Part shown: positions 13,369 through 24,110 of the stretch, one piece after another
Layout of the letters: each line of letters starts with the position of its first letter
Numbering within the stretch: position 1 is the stretch's first letter
Assembly (NCBI GenBank): GCA_022579005.1
Contig: MU401755.1
Coordinates: 1-39,024, forward strand
DNA: 39,024 bases
From: Poronia punctata
Taxonomy: Eukaryota > Ascomycota > Sordariomycetes > Xylariales > Xylariaceae
Reading direction: 5' to 3'
Translations under genes and position numbers: made by a program
Notes under the pieces: model-generated
What the model was told of the DNA's origin: nothing
Seen by the model: the letters and a program-made list of their open reading frames with translations, nothing else
The model's database searches: none

Positions 13369-14368
13369 AAAAGTAAAGCTTTATTTAAAAGTAGTAATTT
13401 ATACTATATTTATAATAGCAAAGTCTTATTAAGTTTTAAAATAACTTTTTAAGCTAAAGTTACTTTATAAACGCATAAATATAATTATAGTTAAATTATA
13501 AAAAAGGTTTTAAATCTTTTTACTATATTAAAAGTAATGCTTTTAGTTTTAAAGTTTATTTTAAGTTTATAAGTGTTATTAAAATTAATCTTTAATAATA
13601 TTTAAAGTTTTATAGTTTTACTTAATATTTATATAAATATAGTAAACTTAATTTATTTTTTATTAAAATTGCTTTTTTAACTAGATATATTTTTAGTATA
13701 GCTTTTTTAGTATATTTAATTTATTAGCTTATAATATTTTAAATTTTACTAAACTATCTTTTAATAGTATATATAATTATATTTAGTAAGTCTTAAGTAA
13801 TAATATTATAATCTATTTTAGTATTAAAATAAATAATTGTTTTAAACTTTAAGTTTTAAGCAAACTAGAATATATAAGTAAAAGTATTAAAATTAGGTAG
13901 TAAACCTTTTTATTTAAGTATTTTAAAAGGTTATAACTTAAATATTAAGTTTTAAAAGCTTTATATTAGTAAACTTAATAAACTAAGTTTTTTTATCTGT
14001 TTTTATACTAAATTTAAGCTTTGCTTGTTTTAGCATTAGTTTAAATGCTTAAATAGCTAATTTTATAACTTGAATAATTAGTTATGCTTTAACCAAGTTT
14101 GCTTTAAGCAAGTTAGCTTTAACCGCTTTAAATCTAAAGTATTATATACTTTTATAAGCTTTTAGTTATATTTATAGCTATAGCGTTTTTTAAGGTAAAA
14201 ACATATTGCTATAGCGTTTATAATTAGCAATATAGTTAATAACTATAAATGTTTAATTTAATTTTATATTTAAAAGCTTTTTATTTAATAAATCTATTAA
14301 ACCTTTATTTAAGTTTAATGTTTTTTTAAAGTTTCTTTTACTAAATTTAAATACTTCTTCTTTTTATT

Positions 14369-14429
14369 TTTATTTTTAAACTTATTTTTATTTTAAAGCT
14401 TATTTTTATTATAAAACTTGTTTTTATTC
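14369..14429. repeat. Degenerate 18-19 bp tandem repeat, about three copies
   Basis: Successive units read approximately AAACTTATTTTTATTTT, AAAGCTTATTTTTATTAT and AAAACTTGTTTTTATT. Confidence 0.6.
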
Positions 14430-16283
14430 TTTTTAATTATTAAATCAGTTATTATTTCTTTATAGTTATTTTTATAATAACTATAATTATTATTATAGTT
14501 ATACCTTTTATTACGCTTACTATTGTGCTTATTATACTAGCAGCTTTTGCTTTTATTATTACTTTTATTATTTAATTAGTTTTTAAAAAGATTATTAAGC
14601 TATTTTGCTTGCTTTTGTTTTTTAACCTAAAAATATATAAACTTAGATATTAATAAAAATATAGCTTTGTTATAAGCAAAAAGCTTAAAATACCTTTTAG
14701 AATATTTCTTTTAATTAAGTATATATATATTTTGCTTTAAAATAAAGTTTATAGCTAAGTATAATACTATAACTATTTCTATTTAATTAAAGTTATTACT
14801 TATTAATAAGTAACTTGCTTTAGCATATTTAAGCTTTTTTAAAAGACTTTTATTATAAGCAATATTTTTAAGCTTAAGCTATAATAAATTACTTTACTTA
14901 GTAGTAATGCTTAAAGCTATAATAAAACGTTAGCTAAGTTAGTTTATTATAATTATAATACTTTTATTTTAAAAGCGTTTTTTATATATTATAAAAACTA
15001 AATTCTATTAATTTATAGCGTTTTAAATAAAGTAAGCTATAACTATACTAGTTAGCTTTTATAATCTTTATTTTTAGCGCTTTTTTAAACTATGTTATTA
15101 GTTAATAAAAGCTTATATATTAATATAAATAGTCTATAATCTTTTATTAACCTAATTAAAGTTTTTAAGTTTTAAAGCTATATATAAAAGTGTTAATATT
15201 TGTTTTAACTTTCTTTTTAATTATTAAAGTTTATACTAAATAGTAATACTAAACTATAATAAAAATATTTGTTGCTTTTAAAACAGACCTAGTAGTTTAA
15301 ACGTTTTAAATAGTTTTAATAAACTTATTAGTTTTATTAATTTATATAAGAGATTATTATTATTTAAGCTTTTTAAAAAACCTTTGCTTAAAGCTTTTAT
15401 TCCTTGTTTTAATAATTTAAAATTTAACTATATATATAAAGTTAAAAATTCTAATTTCTTTTATCATTAAAATAACTTTTAAAGTTTTTAGTTTATTAGT
15501 TACTTATTAATTTAACTAATTATTAAACTAGTAAATTAGGAAATTAAACTTATAAGCATTTATTTTTTAATAAAGTATATTTTTTAACCATAAATTAAAA
15601 TATAATAAAAGGTTTAAAATCTTATAATATTCTTTAAAATCAGCTAAAAAAATAAAACTAAAAAAATAACTTTTAAAGCTTTAAAATCGCTTTTAAAAAC
15701 TTTTTATTACTAATAAAAGTTAGTATATAATAGCTATATTTTAAATAGGGCTTAGTTAAGCTATTTTTAGTTATTATACCAATATTAGCCTTTATAGCAA
15801 TTTTAAATAACGCGCTTATTTTAGTGCTTAAAGTTTTAATGTTTTAAGCTTGCTTTAAGTAGCTTAAATAAACTAGTTTATTTTACTTATTATAGCTTTT
15901 TTATTTTTATTTAAATTTTTTAATCTATAAAATATAATTTTTATTTAATTTACTAAGTAGTTAATAGTTATAATAACTTTTTTGTTAAACTCTTTTTGCT
16001 TTTATTTATTTTATTCTAGCTTTTTTATATAGCTTTTTAATTTTTTCAATTCTTTTCTTTTTTCAACCCTTATTATATTTAATTTGCTTTAAACAAAGAG
16101 GTTATAAAGCTAAAAGCTATAAAGTAAAGTATTATAAAGTTATTTTATAAAGATTAAAGTATTAACTACGTTATAAGTTTTAAATATATAGCTTAATTTT
16201 TAATTATTATTAAATTAGCTTAAAATAGTAAAATTGCTATTAGTACTTTTTTTATATTTACTTTTTTTATAAAACATAGATAA

Positions 16284-16372
16284 AAAATAAATATAAAATA
16301 AATATAAAATAAATATAAAATAAATATAAAATAAATATAAAATAAATATAAAATAAATATAAAATAAATATA
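16284..16372. repeat. 10-bp tandem repeat (minisatellite), about nine copies
   Basis: The unit AATAAATATA repeats head to tail with almost no variation, ending at a copy altered to AATAAATATAG. The homogeneity indicates recent expansion compared with the surrounding sequence. There are no spacers, so it is not a CRISPR array. Confidence 0.92.
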
Positions 16373-16749
16373 GAAATAAATAGTATTTAATAGTGTTATA
16401 AATAGCGCAGCTATTTATAAAGTATTTAACTTATTTATAAAAGGTTTGCTTAAAGTAAAAAAGCGTAGTAAATTATAATTAAATTACTAACTAACAAAGT
16501 TTAAAAAAATAACTTTAACTAAGTTTTATTTTAAAAGCTAAATAAAAGGTTTTTAAAAAATAGCTTATATAGTATTAATATATTTAGGCGTCGCAATTTT
16601 AAAAAAGTGCAAAGTAAGTATTAAAGCCTTTAAAAAACAATATAATTAATTTATACTTAGCTGCTACTATAAAAATAAAAAAGCTATAACTAAACTTTTA
16701 GTTATATTAATCTAGTTAATATATTATACTATTTAGTAAAAACAACGAT

Positions 16750-16925
16750 AAAATAGTATAGTAAATTTTATAAATTAATAAAAAAACAAAGGCTTTTAGC
16801 AAAGTTAAAATTAATTACTTTATAATATAAGCAATTAATTTAATGCGCTAGTAGCCTATTTAATTTATAGATATTTAATTTATTTGCACAAGGACTTATT
16901 TTAGTTCTTTTATAATACGTTATAT
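16750..16925 (+). repeat. Repeat R3, copy B (176 bp)
   Basis: This is the second copy of the family at 9117-9293, in the same orientation. It differs by transitions (GCGCAAGAA against GCACAAGGA) and small indels. Its end lies at TATAATACGTTATA. Confidence 0.8.
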
Positions 16926-17377
16926 TAATATACTAAAACCCTGTTTTACTTTAATTAAGCAATAAAAGCGTTAGCTTATAATAGTAATGGTTTATTTTAA
17001 TAGTATAGCATTTTTATTTATAGTAGTATTAGCTTTATAGTTTTTTACACGTTTTTAATTATAGTATAAAAGCAAAAGAAATACTATATAACTTTTTAAG
17101 CTATATTAACTAAAGCAAAAACTGTTTTAAAAAAGCGCGTTAATATTTAGTAAAATTATTATAGTAAGTCTATAGGATTTAGGTTTAATTTCCTTTCTAG
17201 CATTTTTTCACTTTAACAAAACTTATCTTTTTTAAAACTTACTAGGTAATAAAGTTTAAACAATCATTTTTATATAGAATAAATGCTAGGCTAACTATAG
17301 AATATTTCTTTGATTTTATTAAAAGACTATAAGTAAGCTTTTTTATTATTTATAAAAAACTTAAAACTTTAGTATTA
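16926..17377. other. AT-rich spacer between R3 copy B and R4 copy A
   Basis: There is no gene. It has slightly more G+C than most of the block (for example ACCCTGTTTTACTTTAATTA near 16,937 and GGATTTAGGTTTAATTTCC near 17,174) but shows no recognisable structure. Confidence 0.5.
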
Positions 17378-18050
17378 TAATAAATAATAGGTTTACTTTA
17401 AAGATAACTAAGTAGTTACTACTAAAGTAAAAGAGCGTTTAGCATATATTAGCAAATTAAGCTATAATTAATTTAATATTAAAAAAATAAGCAAAGCTTA
17501 TTTTAAAAGATATAATATATATAGCATATTAATTAAAGAATTAACTACGCGCTTTATAAATTACGCTGTAATTATTTTAGGTTTATTAATAACAAAGTTA
17601 TATATAAAAACTAATAAGAAAAAAAAAGTATATACTTAGTATAAAGCATATGCGCTATATATTATTTATATAGTACTAAGTAAAAATACTTTTAAGTTAT
17701 TTAATAATTATAATATTAAAAATAAAGCTAAAATAAAAGGTATCTAATATTAAAAAACTAAAAAGCGTAAAGCGCATTTTACTTACTGCTTAATTAAGTA
17801 GTAAACATAATTTACTTTATAGCTACTATAAATAAAGCGCAAATTAAACTGCTTAACTAATATATAACTAAAATATATATAAGTGTTGCTTAACTATAAA
17901 AGTTAAGCAACGCGCACTTATAAACTAGTTATATATATATTAATTAATTTTATATGTTTAATATATATACTAGCTATGCTAATCTTAGTACTGTTTTCTA
18001 CCTTTTACTTTGCTAAATATAAATAACATAATTTATTAAAACTATAGTGT
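17378..18050 (+). repeat. Repeat R4, copy A (about 670 bp, inverted relative to copy B)
   Basis: Its reverse complement aligns with 31390-32054. Shared features include a hairpin GTTGCTTAACT-ATAAA-AGTTAAGCAAC near 17884, a CTGCTTAATTAAG palindrome near 17788 and TTTAGCATATATTAG near 17437. Copy A retains CGCGCACTT where copy B has lost the CpGs, as expected of C-to-T decay. The element type is unknown. Confidence 0.85.
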
Positions 18051-18674
18051 TTTAAAATAGCTATAAAACAATATACTTATAAATAAGTAACTTAGCACAA
18101 ATTAGTATTTGCTTTATTAATGCTTAAATAAACCTTATATAAATCTGGTTTTAATTTTATTTACATTTATAAGCTTATAAAATGCTTTAAAATACATTAT
18201 ATATTTTTATATAAAGTAATATACTTTAAAGCTTACTTAATATTAAAAATAAAAGTTATAGGCCATATTAATTGTAAAGGGCATTAAAGCTAAAGCTTAA
18301 GTATTATTTTGCTTAATTTTAATAATTTTTATTAGCTTATAAATTTAACTAAAAAGATTAAAAAGTCAAGCTTTTATTTTAACAATCTTTGCTATTACTA
18401 AAGGTTTTATTATACTTATTACTAAGCGTTAAAAATATTATATATAAAGGACTTTAATAAAAGCTATATAATAATATTTATATATATTTTTTTAAGTAAA
18501 TAAAAACTAAGTTATTAAGCTATAAAGTAAATAACCTTTAGTGTTTATAGTTATATTAAACCTAACTTATCCGGCTAACTTATAAGTAACAAGGTAGCAA
18601 ACATATAGCCTAGTAAGCACTATAGTCTCTTTTTTAAAAAATATAATTAATGTTATTAAAATATTAAAAGTAGT
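18051..18674. other. AT-rich spacer without gene
   Basis: This is A+T-rich sequence with a few less-mutated words (ATCCGGCTAACTTATAAG near 18569, GGTAGCAAACATATAGCC near 18592). No repeat partner or coding frame was recognised. Confidence 0.5.
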
Positions 18675-20010
18675 AAATATAAAAAATATATACTAAAAAC
18701 GTAATATTAGCAAGGCCTTTTACTAGGTATAAAAATGGTTTTTAGCAAGTTAGTAAGCAGTTAATTAATATTAACCTTAAAACTAAAAATATAATAATTT
18801 AAAACTAACTAGCTTCAATTTTTATTAAAAATATATAAGTATATAAAAGTAAAGCAAAAAAGCTTTAAAAGCAGCATAATAGCAATTACTTAGCAAATAA
18901 ACTAATAGGCTAAAAATGCTAAAAAAACTAAAATTTAAAAATAAGGTTATAAAATTAAATATATTATATAGGCCTAAATATAACCTAATAAGTTAATAAA
19001 ATATAGGTTATAAAATATAATAAAATAATTTAATTACAAAAAATTAAAAGTAAGCTAAACTAGCAAATGTACTTATAAATATTAAAGTCTTTAAAAACTA
19101 GCCACTAAAAAAGAAGGCAATATAATAAAGCACCTATTTATTAAAAACTTACTTACTAATAAGGTTGCATATTTAGTCTTTAGTATAAAGACTAATTTAG
19201 TATATATTAAATTAATATAATATTAATATTAAAAATAATACTAACTTAGTATTAATATAGTCTTAGTATTAAAGAAAATATTAACTTTGTATTAGTATAG
19301 TATTAGTATTAAAAATAAAATACTAAATTAATATTAGTATATTTTAATATTATTATTGTTAATGTTTTTAAATCTTTTTAAATCTTTTTAAAAATATAGA
19401 TAGATTTTCTAGAAATTATTTTAATAATTAGTTTAATAAAGGTCTTTAAAAATCTATTTAAATATTAAAGCTTCTAAAAAGGTTACTTTATAATTTTAAT
19501 AGTATATTATACTTTTTTAAAACCTTTTAAGATTTTTAAAATATTTCTAGCATTTTTTATAATTTTCTAGATTTTCCTTTATATCTTTTAAAGTTTTTTA
19601 TAAATATATTTAAAATCGTTTATATAATTAAAAATACTAATTTAATATATTAAATACTAATTTAATATACTAAATTAGTATTAGTATAGTATTAGTATTA
19701 AATATTTAATACTAAATTAGTATTAGTATATTTTAGTATAAACCTTTATATATTAAACTAGTATTAGTATTAAGAAATACTAATACTAAATATTAAATGT
19801 GCTACCTTGCTTATAAAGCTATTTATAAATAGACTATTAGTTAGCTAAAGTAACGCTAACTAATAGCTAAGGCTTAGCTAGTTATACTTTTTAATCTTTT
19901 TAGCTAGCTTGATTACTTACCTAGTTAACTAAATAAAACCTATTTAATATACCTAGTTTTTAAGATTGCTAGCAATATTACCTAATAACTAACTTATTGC
20001 TTAAACCTTT
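18675..20010 (+). repeat. Repeat R5, copy C, interrupted by a foreign segment
   Basis: The left part (18675 to about 19150) and right part (about 19800-20010) align with 3765-4440. AATAAAGCAC near 19124 and TAACTAATAGC near 19857 are less than 80 bp apart in copy A but more than 700 bp apart here. This copy retains more G and C (GGCAATATAATAAAGCACC, GATTACTTACCTAG) than copy A. Limits are approximate. Confidence 0.65.
19160..19795. mobile_element. TAGTATTA-rich insertion inside repeat R5
   Basis: This segment has no counterpart in R5 copy A. It begins and ends with closely related stretches built from TAGTATTA and TAATACTA words: 19282-19350 and 19672-19745 share TTAGTATAGTATTAGTATTA and a following ATTAGTATATTTTA. 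The core (19350-19640) has a different texture, with TTTTCTAGA and AAATCTTTTTAAATC words. It may be a small transposon with terminal sub-repeats. No coding capacity or certain target-site duplication is seen. Confidence 0.5.
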
Positions 20011-22029
20011 ATAGTTTATTTTAGTTTAAGTTATATAATTTAGTAGAAAGTTTATAACTTTATTTTTTATTTATATAAATAATTTATATTTTTTTAGCTA
20101 AAGTCTAGGCTTTAATAAAGTGACTTTAAATAATAATGACTAGTTTTAATAGCTTATACTAAAGCTTACCTATTTTAAAAATCTATAACCTTTTACTTTT
20201 ATAATTAAAAAGATTTTAGAAGATATTTTTAAATAGTTTGTATTAAAGCTATTTATATACTATTAACGCTGGTTTATATAGTAAGCAAAGCAGTAGCTTA
20301 TAAGCTTTAAAACCTAGTATAATTAAAAATTTAAACGTTAGTATTTAAAGCTATTTATTATAATAAACAAAAATACTAAAGATATAAATTTAATAAGTTT
20401 ATAAACTAGATTTAATAGCCGTTTTATATATATTAAAACATAAATTTCACTTTTATTAATTTCTCGTTTTTTTAAACGCTATTTATATAAAGGTTTAATT
20501 AATAGTTTTATAACTTTATATAAAACTATTAAAAGACATCTTATAAAAAGTAAGAGTATATAATTCTTTATTTACGATTTAATAAATTTAAAGTATTTCT
20601 TATTACTGTTTATATTAAATTAAAAAGTGTATATAAATTTGTATACATTATATTAAACGGATATAAAAGTGTAAAATAGCCTAAAAAAATAAGAAAAGAT
20701 ATGCTAAATATAGGCTAACCGTTAAAGCATATATAAACCCCTTTCTATATTTTACACTTTAGTATATATAGTGTAGTTCAAGGCCTTATAAAGTAGAAAA
20801 GCTATAAAAGAAACCCGGTTATTACTTTTTAAAACCTATTATAACTACACTTTTTTATTAAACCTTATAACTAACTCTTTTATTATTATTATATTTTATT
20901 ATTCTTTATAAGTTATTTAAATATAAAACCTTATAGCTATTTTTAATAAAGTAAAGTTTTAGCTTTTAAAGCTGGTTTATTTTTTAAATAAAATCAATTT
21001 TTTTAATACTAAGTTTAACTACTTTAAGCTTATATAATTATAATATTTCGCTTTTTAATAGTAAAGAATTTATTAACTTTATACTTTTTAAGCTTAGTAA
21101 TAAAATATTTATACTTAAAAATAGGGTTTTTAAAACTTTTAATTGTTTTTTTACAATATTTTTAATAAAGCTTAAAAGGTTTTAATAAGCGTTTATATTA
21201 TAAAGTTTATTTATAAGTTTATTAATAGTTTTAAATTTAATATATTAAACATTTATTATTTAATTATACTTTATATAATAAAACTAATAAGTTTTAAAAT
21301 AGCCTTTTTTATTTTACTTATAAAATTCTAGTATAATTTATTAAATATATTATACTTTTTAAATATTATTTTAAATATAAATTAATAAATTAGTTTATTA
21401 TTATTTATTATAAAAGTGTTTTATTATATAAATAATGCTATAAACCTTTTATATAACTTTATAAATAAGCTATTTATTAAGTTTATAACCAATAATATAT
21501 ATAAGGTTTAAAACTTAAATATAGTTAACTATTAAATTTAATATACTTTATTAGTTTAAAAGCTTATACTTTTAACTTCAACTTTTTATTTTAAATATAA
21601 AAGCTAATTAAATAAACTAATATAACTTTTATAACTAATATTATAATAGCTAAATTATTATATATATTATATTTAAAAACAATTATAAAATAAAAATTAA
21701 TAACTAGTTAAAAATATATAATTAATTATATATATATAATAAAGTATTAAACCTTTTTATTATATGCTTTTATATATTAAATAAATAAAATTAAACTTTT
21801 TATAAAAAGTTTTTTAAATAGCTTTTATTATAACTATATTTTTTATTATATAAACATTTTATTAGTTTTATTTAAATTTATAATTAACTTTTTTATAAGT
21901 TACTAAGTTTTAATAAATATTATAAAAGCTAATATTTATAAATAATTACTTAAAAAACACCCTAGGTATTTTTATTAATGTCTCTTTATAAATATAATAA
22001 GCAATTATAGTTATTTATCTTTAATAGGC
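20011..22029. other. AT-rich block running up to the island
   Basis: No gene is present. The last 80 bases before 22,030 become gradually less A+T-rich. A small inverted-repeat structure at 20665-20760 is listed separately. The rest is degenerate sequence without an internal partner. Confidence 0.6.
20665..20760. repeat. Small inverted-repeat unit, possible mini-MITE
   Basis: AAAAGTGTAAAATAG (20665-20679) and CTATATTTTACACTTT (20745-20760) are near-complementary ends of a 96-bp unit. The interior contains a second weak inverted pair (TAGCCTA and TAGGCTA). The content, including AACCCCTTTC, is less mutated than the surroundings. The unit is too short and AT-rich to be certain. Confidence 0.35.
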
Positions 22030-24110
22030 AGAATTTATAGACTCATTTTCGGATTTGTTTTTAGGGCTAATCCGGGCGTGTTATATAGGGTTTGCTTTAG
22101 GTAGAAATACCGGAGGCCCCGCAATTCCCGTTACTAGTTGTCTACTTTCCCCCGGATACACGGTGACTAAATCGAACGCAGCTAACCCCTTGTCTCCCTT
22201 GCTAGGTAACCTAGTTGATGTTCAGATAAGAGGAGTCGTAATCAACCCCGCCATACTTTCCATAGACTCATTTATATTAGCTACGCAACCCTACTCGACT
22301 TCTAGAGACCTAGGCTCCTTCGGTATTGTGCCGACGCCAAGTTGTTTTCCCCTTCTTTACCGGAAGTGTTGCCTCACATAACCCCCATATATCCGTATAA
22401 GTAGCGCTTCGTAGTATGTACACAATGGCTATAGGCCCATAGTTCCCCTTTACTTTTACATCCATGAACACATAATGATACGACTACTATAGGCCTTGCC
22501 TGGTAGGAATGCAGCCCCAGTTGGTCCCATGACGCGAAACAGAATCGGGCGGGGCCCCAAGAGTTGATACGCACAAGGAAATACCTACGAGGCTTTCAGT
22601 AGTGAATATGGGCGGATGACTAATCCATCCAATGAATTATCAATATTCACCTACGTGACTCAACCGAATACGCATGCCGTCCAGGCCGCCAGGATAGAGC
22701 CCGATTCGTTCCTCAGTTAAGCCACGTAGTTGAATCTTGACCTCCATTTAACCGTGCTAGCCGCCCTCCGCCGGGCAGGTCACTGGGTAGACAGTGGATT
22801 TTATTGACCGCCGTGGACTGTGCATGTAGTTGTACCACTGAGAGATCCTAAACAGATTGCGGACTCCCTTGCTAGCTAATAAGCCTGGTATAGCCAGTGT
22901 TGATTTCTAATCAGTCTGTTTCCTGGACTAAAGGCATACAGGCCGCGAACACTCGTGCCAATACATGTCGATAAGGTGAGTATGGTCCCTTGAAAATCCC
23001 AAAGAAAGCAACGCTAAGGGATGGCCTTTCTACTACCGCTGGGTGGCCGTGCTTTTCCTTGCTGGTAGGGGGGGGGGGGGGGGGGGGTGTTGCTATTCTT
23101 AGACATTTTCAACTAGGTACCCAACGCATCCTAGTGGACGTTCACCACCATAGAATTATTTCAAGTAGGGGCAAGCCTAAGCTCTGTTGGCCCAATGGAG
23201 AACCCCCTCGCCGAATGTTGTAGGTACGTGTTACTCTATGTCCGCCCTGAAGCGGCAGAGCTCGGATTCATGAGAGCGGCCGCTTGTAAACAAACTCAGC
23301 TGGCGGTGCTATAGAAACATATCCCGCAGCCCATATGTGGCGACATAGCTACTAATGAGGACCTATGCTTTTATTAGTCCTGGTATATATGCAGCCACCT
23401 AGACTAGCCTTTGAATGGACCTTCACCACCCACTTGGCTGATATGCGCGCCCTCACGGGCGTGTTGCACAATCTGCTAGTAAGGGGACAAACCTCAGCCT
23501 AGACAATGCCGAGACTGACATATATAAGGGCAGGGAAACCGGGTGCGGCTTGACGTGCATATACCTATAAACACCCTACAGAAGGTGACGGGTCAAGTAC
23601 ATTGATAGAAGGGAAAACAAGCCAAGCATCATGATTTCATTCTTGGGTTATTGGAGCAAAGAAAAGTCTTGAGACGCCCCATTGCGAGTTGATATTCTGT
23701 AATATGTTCGTCTATGCTAGTCAGCCCTGCACAATCTTACACATGGCGGCGTCTGTTTGCCTGCCGAGCTAGTCTAGGCCTCCACAGCTAGCCATTGGAC
23801 CGACTCCCCATTTCAAACAAAAGTTGAACGGTGTCCTGGCCCAAACCCACGGTTTGCTTGAAATAGTACCGCCGTCTAGCACATCATATAACGCGTAGAT
23901 AAAGTGCTGGTGTGTTTCAACTTCCACCATTAATATGAACGGAAGTGTTATTGTTTCCAAATGCCAACCACCCCGGCAATAGAAAACAGTAGTCGCGGAC
24001 GTATCGGTCTGTATCACCGCCCCACCGCTCGCCCTCGCTTCCGAAATCGCGCGATTCAATTTTGCAGCCGTCTCGGGTCCAGCTGCTCTGCACGGCAGAA
24101 TGAGTTAGAC
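22030..24110. other. Balanced-composition segment with no recognisable gene
   Basis: This is the left two thirds of the island. All four bases are well represented, CpA and TpG are common, and there is no sign of RIP. Reading frames are short (108 codons or fewer) and none resembles a known family. I saw no tRNA or rRNA consensus and no tandem array apart from one G run. The part next to 24110 presumably includes the VMA16 3' UTR, although no clear AATAAA signal is visible. The segment could be intergenic DNA, an unrecognised non-coding transcript, or decayed sequence too old to identify. Confidence 0.6.
23068..23087. repeat. Run of 20 consecutive G
   Basis: This homopolymer lies in the non-coding half of the island. 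It is the only long G tract in the window. It could form a G-quadruplex or be a sequencing or assembly weak spot. Confidence 0.95.

Larger units (their letters stand above)
12349..16283. other. RIP-type AT-rich block without gene
   Basis: This is degenerate A+T-rich sequence with T excess over much of it. The only structures I can support are the hairpin at 13344-13368 and the short tandem repeat at 14369-14429, listed separately. Confidence 0.65.

Noticed and set aside
16284..16372. Regular repeats resembling a CRISPR array
   Set aside because: The units are 10 bp and directly adjacent, with no unique spacers and no cas genes; the setting is eukaryotic.
1..22029. Mitochondrial or plastid DNA
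   Set aside because: There are no organelle genes, tRNAs or rRNAs, and stops are dense in all frames. Diverged repeats differing by transitions, plus a nuclear intron-containing gene, indicate RIP-affected nuclear DNA.
22055..22381. 108-codon plus-strand reading frame
   Set aside because: It has no recognisable motif, no supporting introns and an ordinary chance length for this base composition.
22374..22574. 66-codon minus-strand reading frame
   Set aside because: It is short, matches nothing and has no supporting context.
22990..23223. 77-codon plus-strand reading frame with a glycine run
   Set aside because: The glycines come only from the 20-G homopolymer; the rest matches nothing.
23769..24059. 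96-codon minus-strand frame downstream of VMA16
   Set aside because: It has no family resemblance and lies where the VMA16 3' UTR and intergenic DNA are expected.
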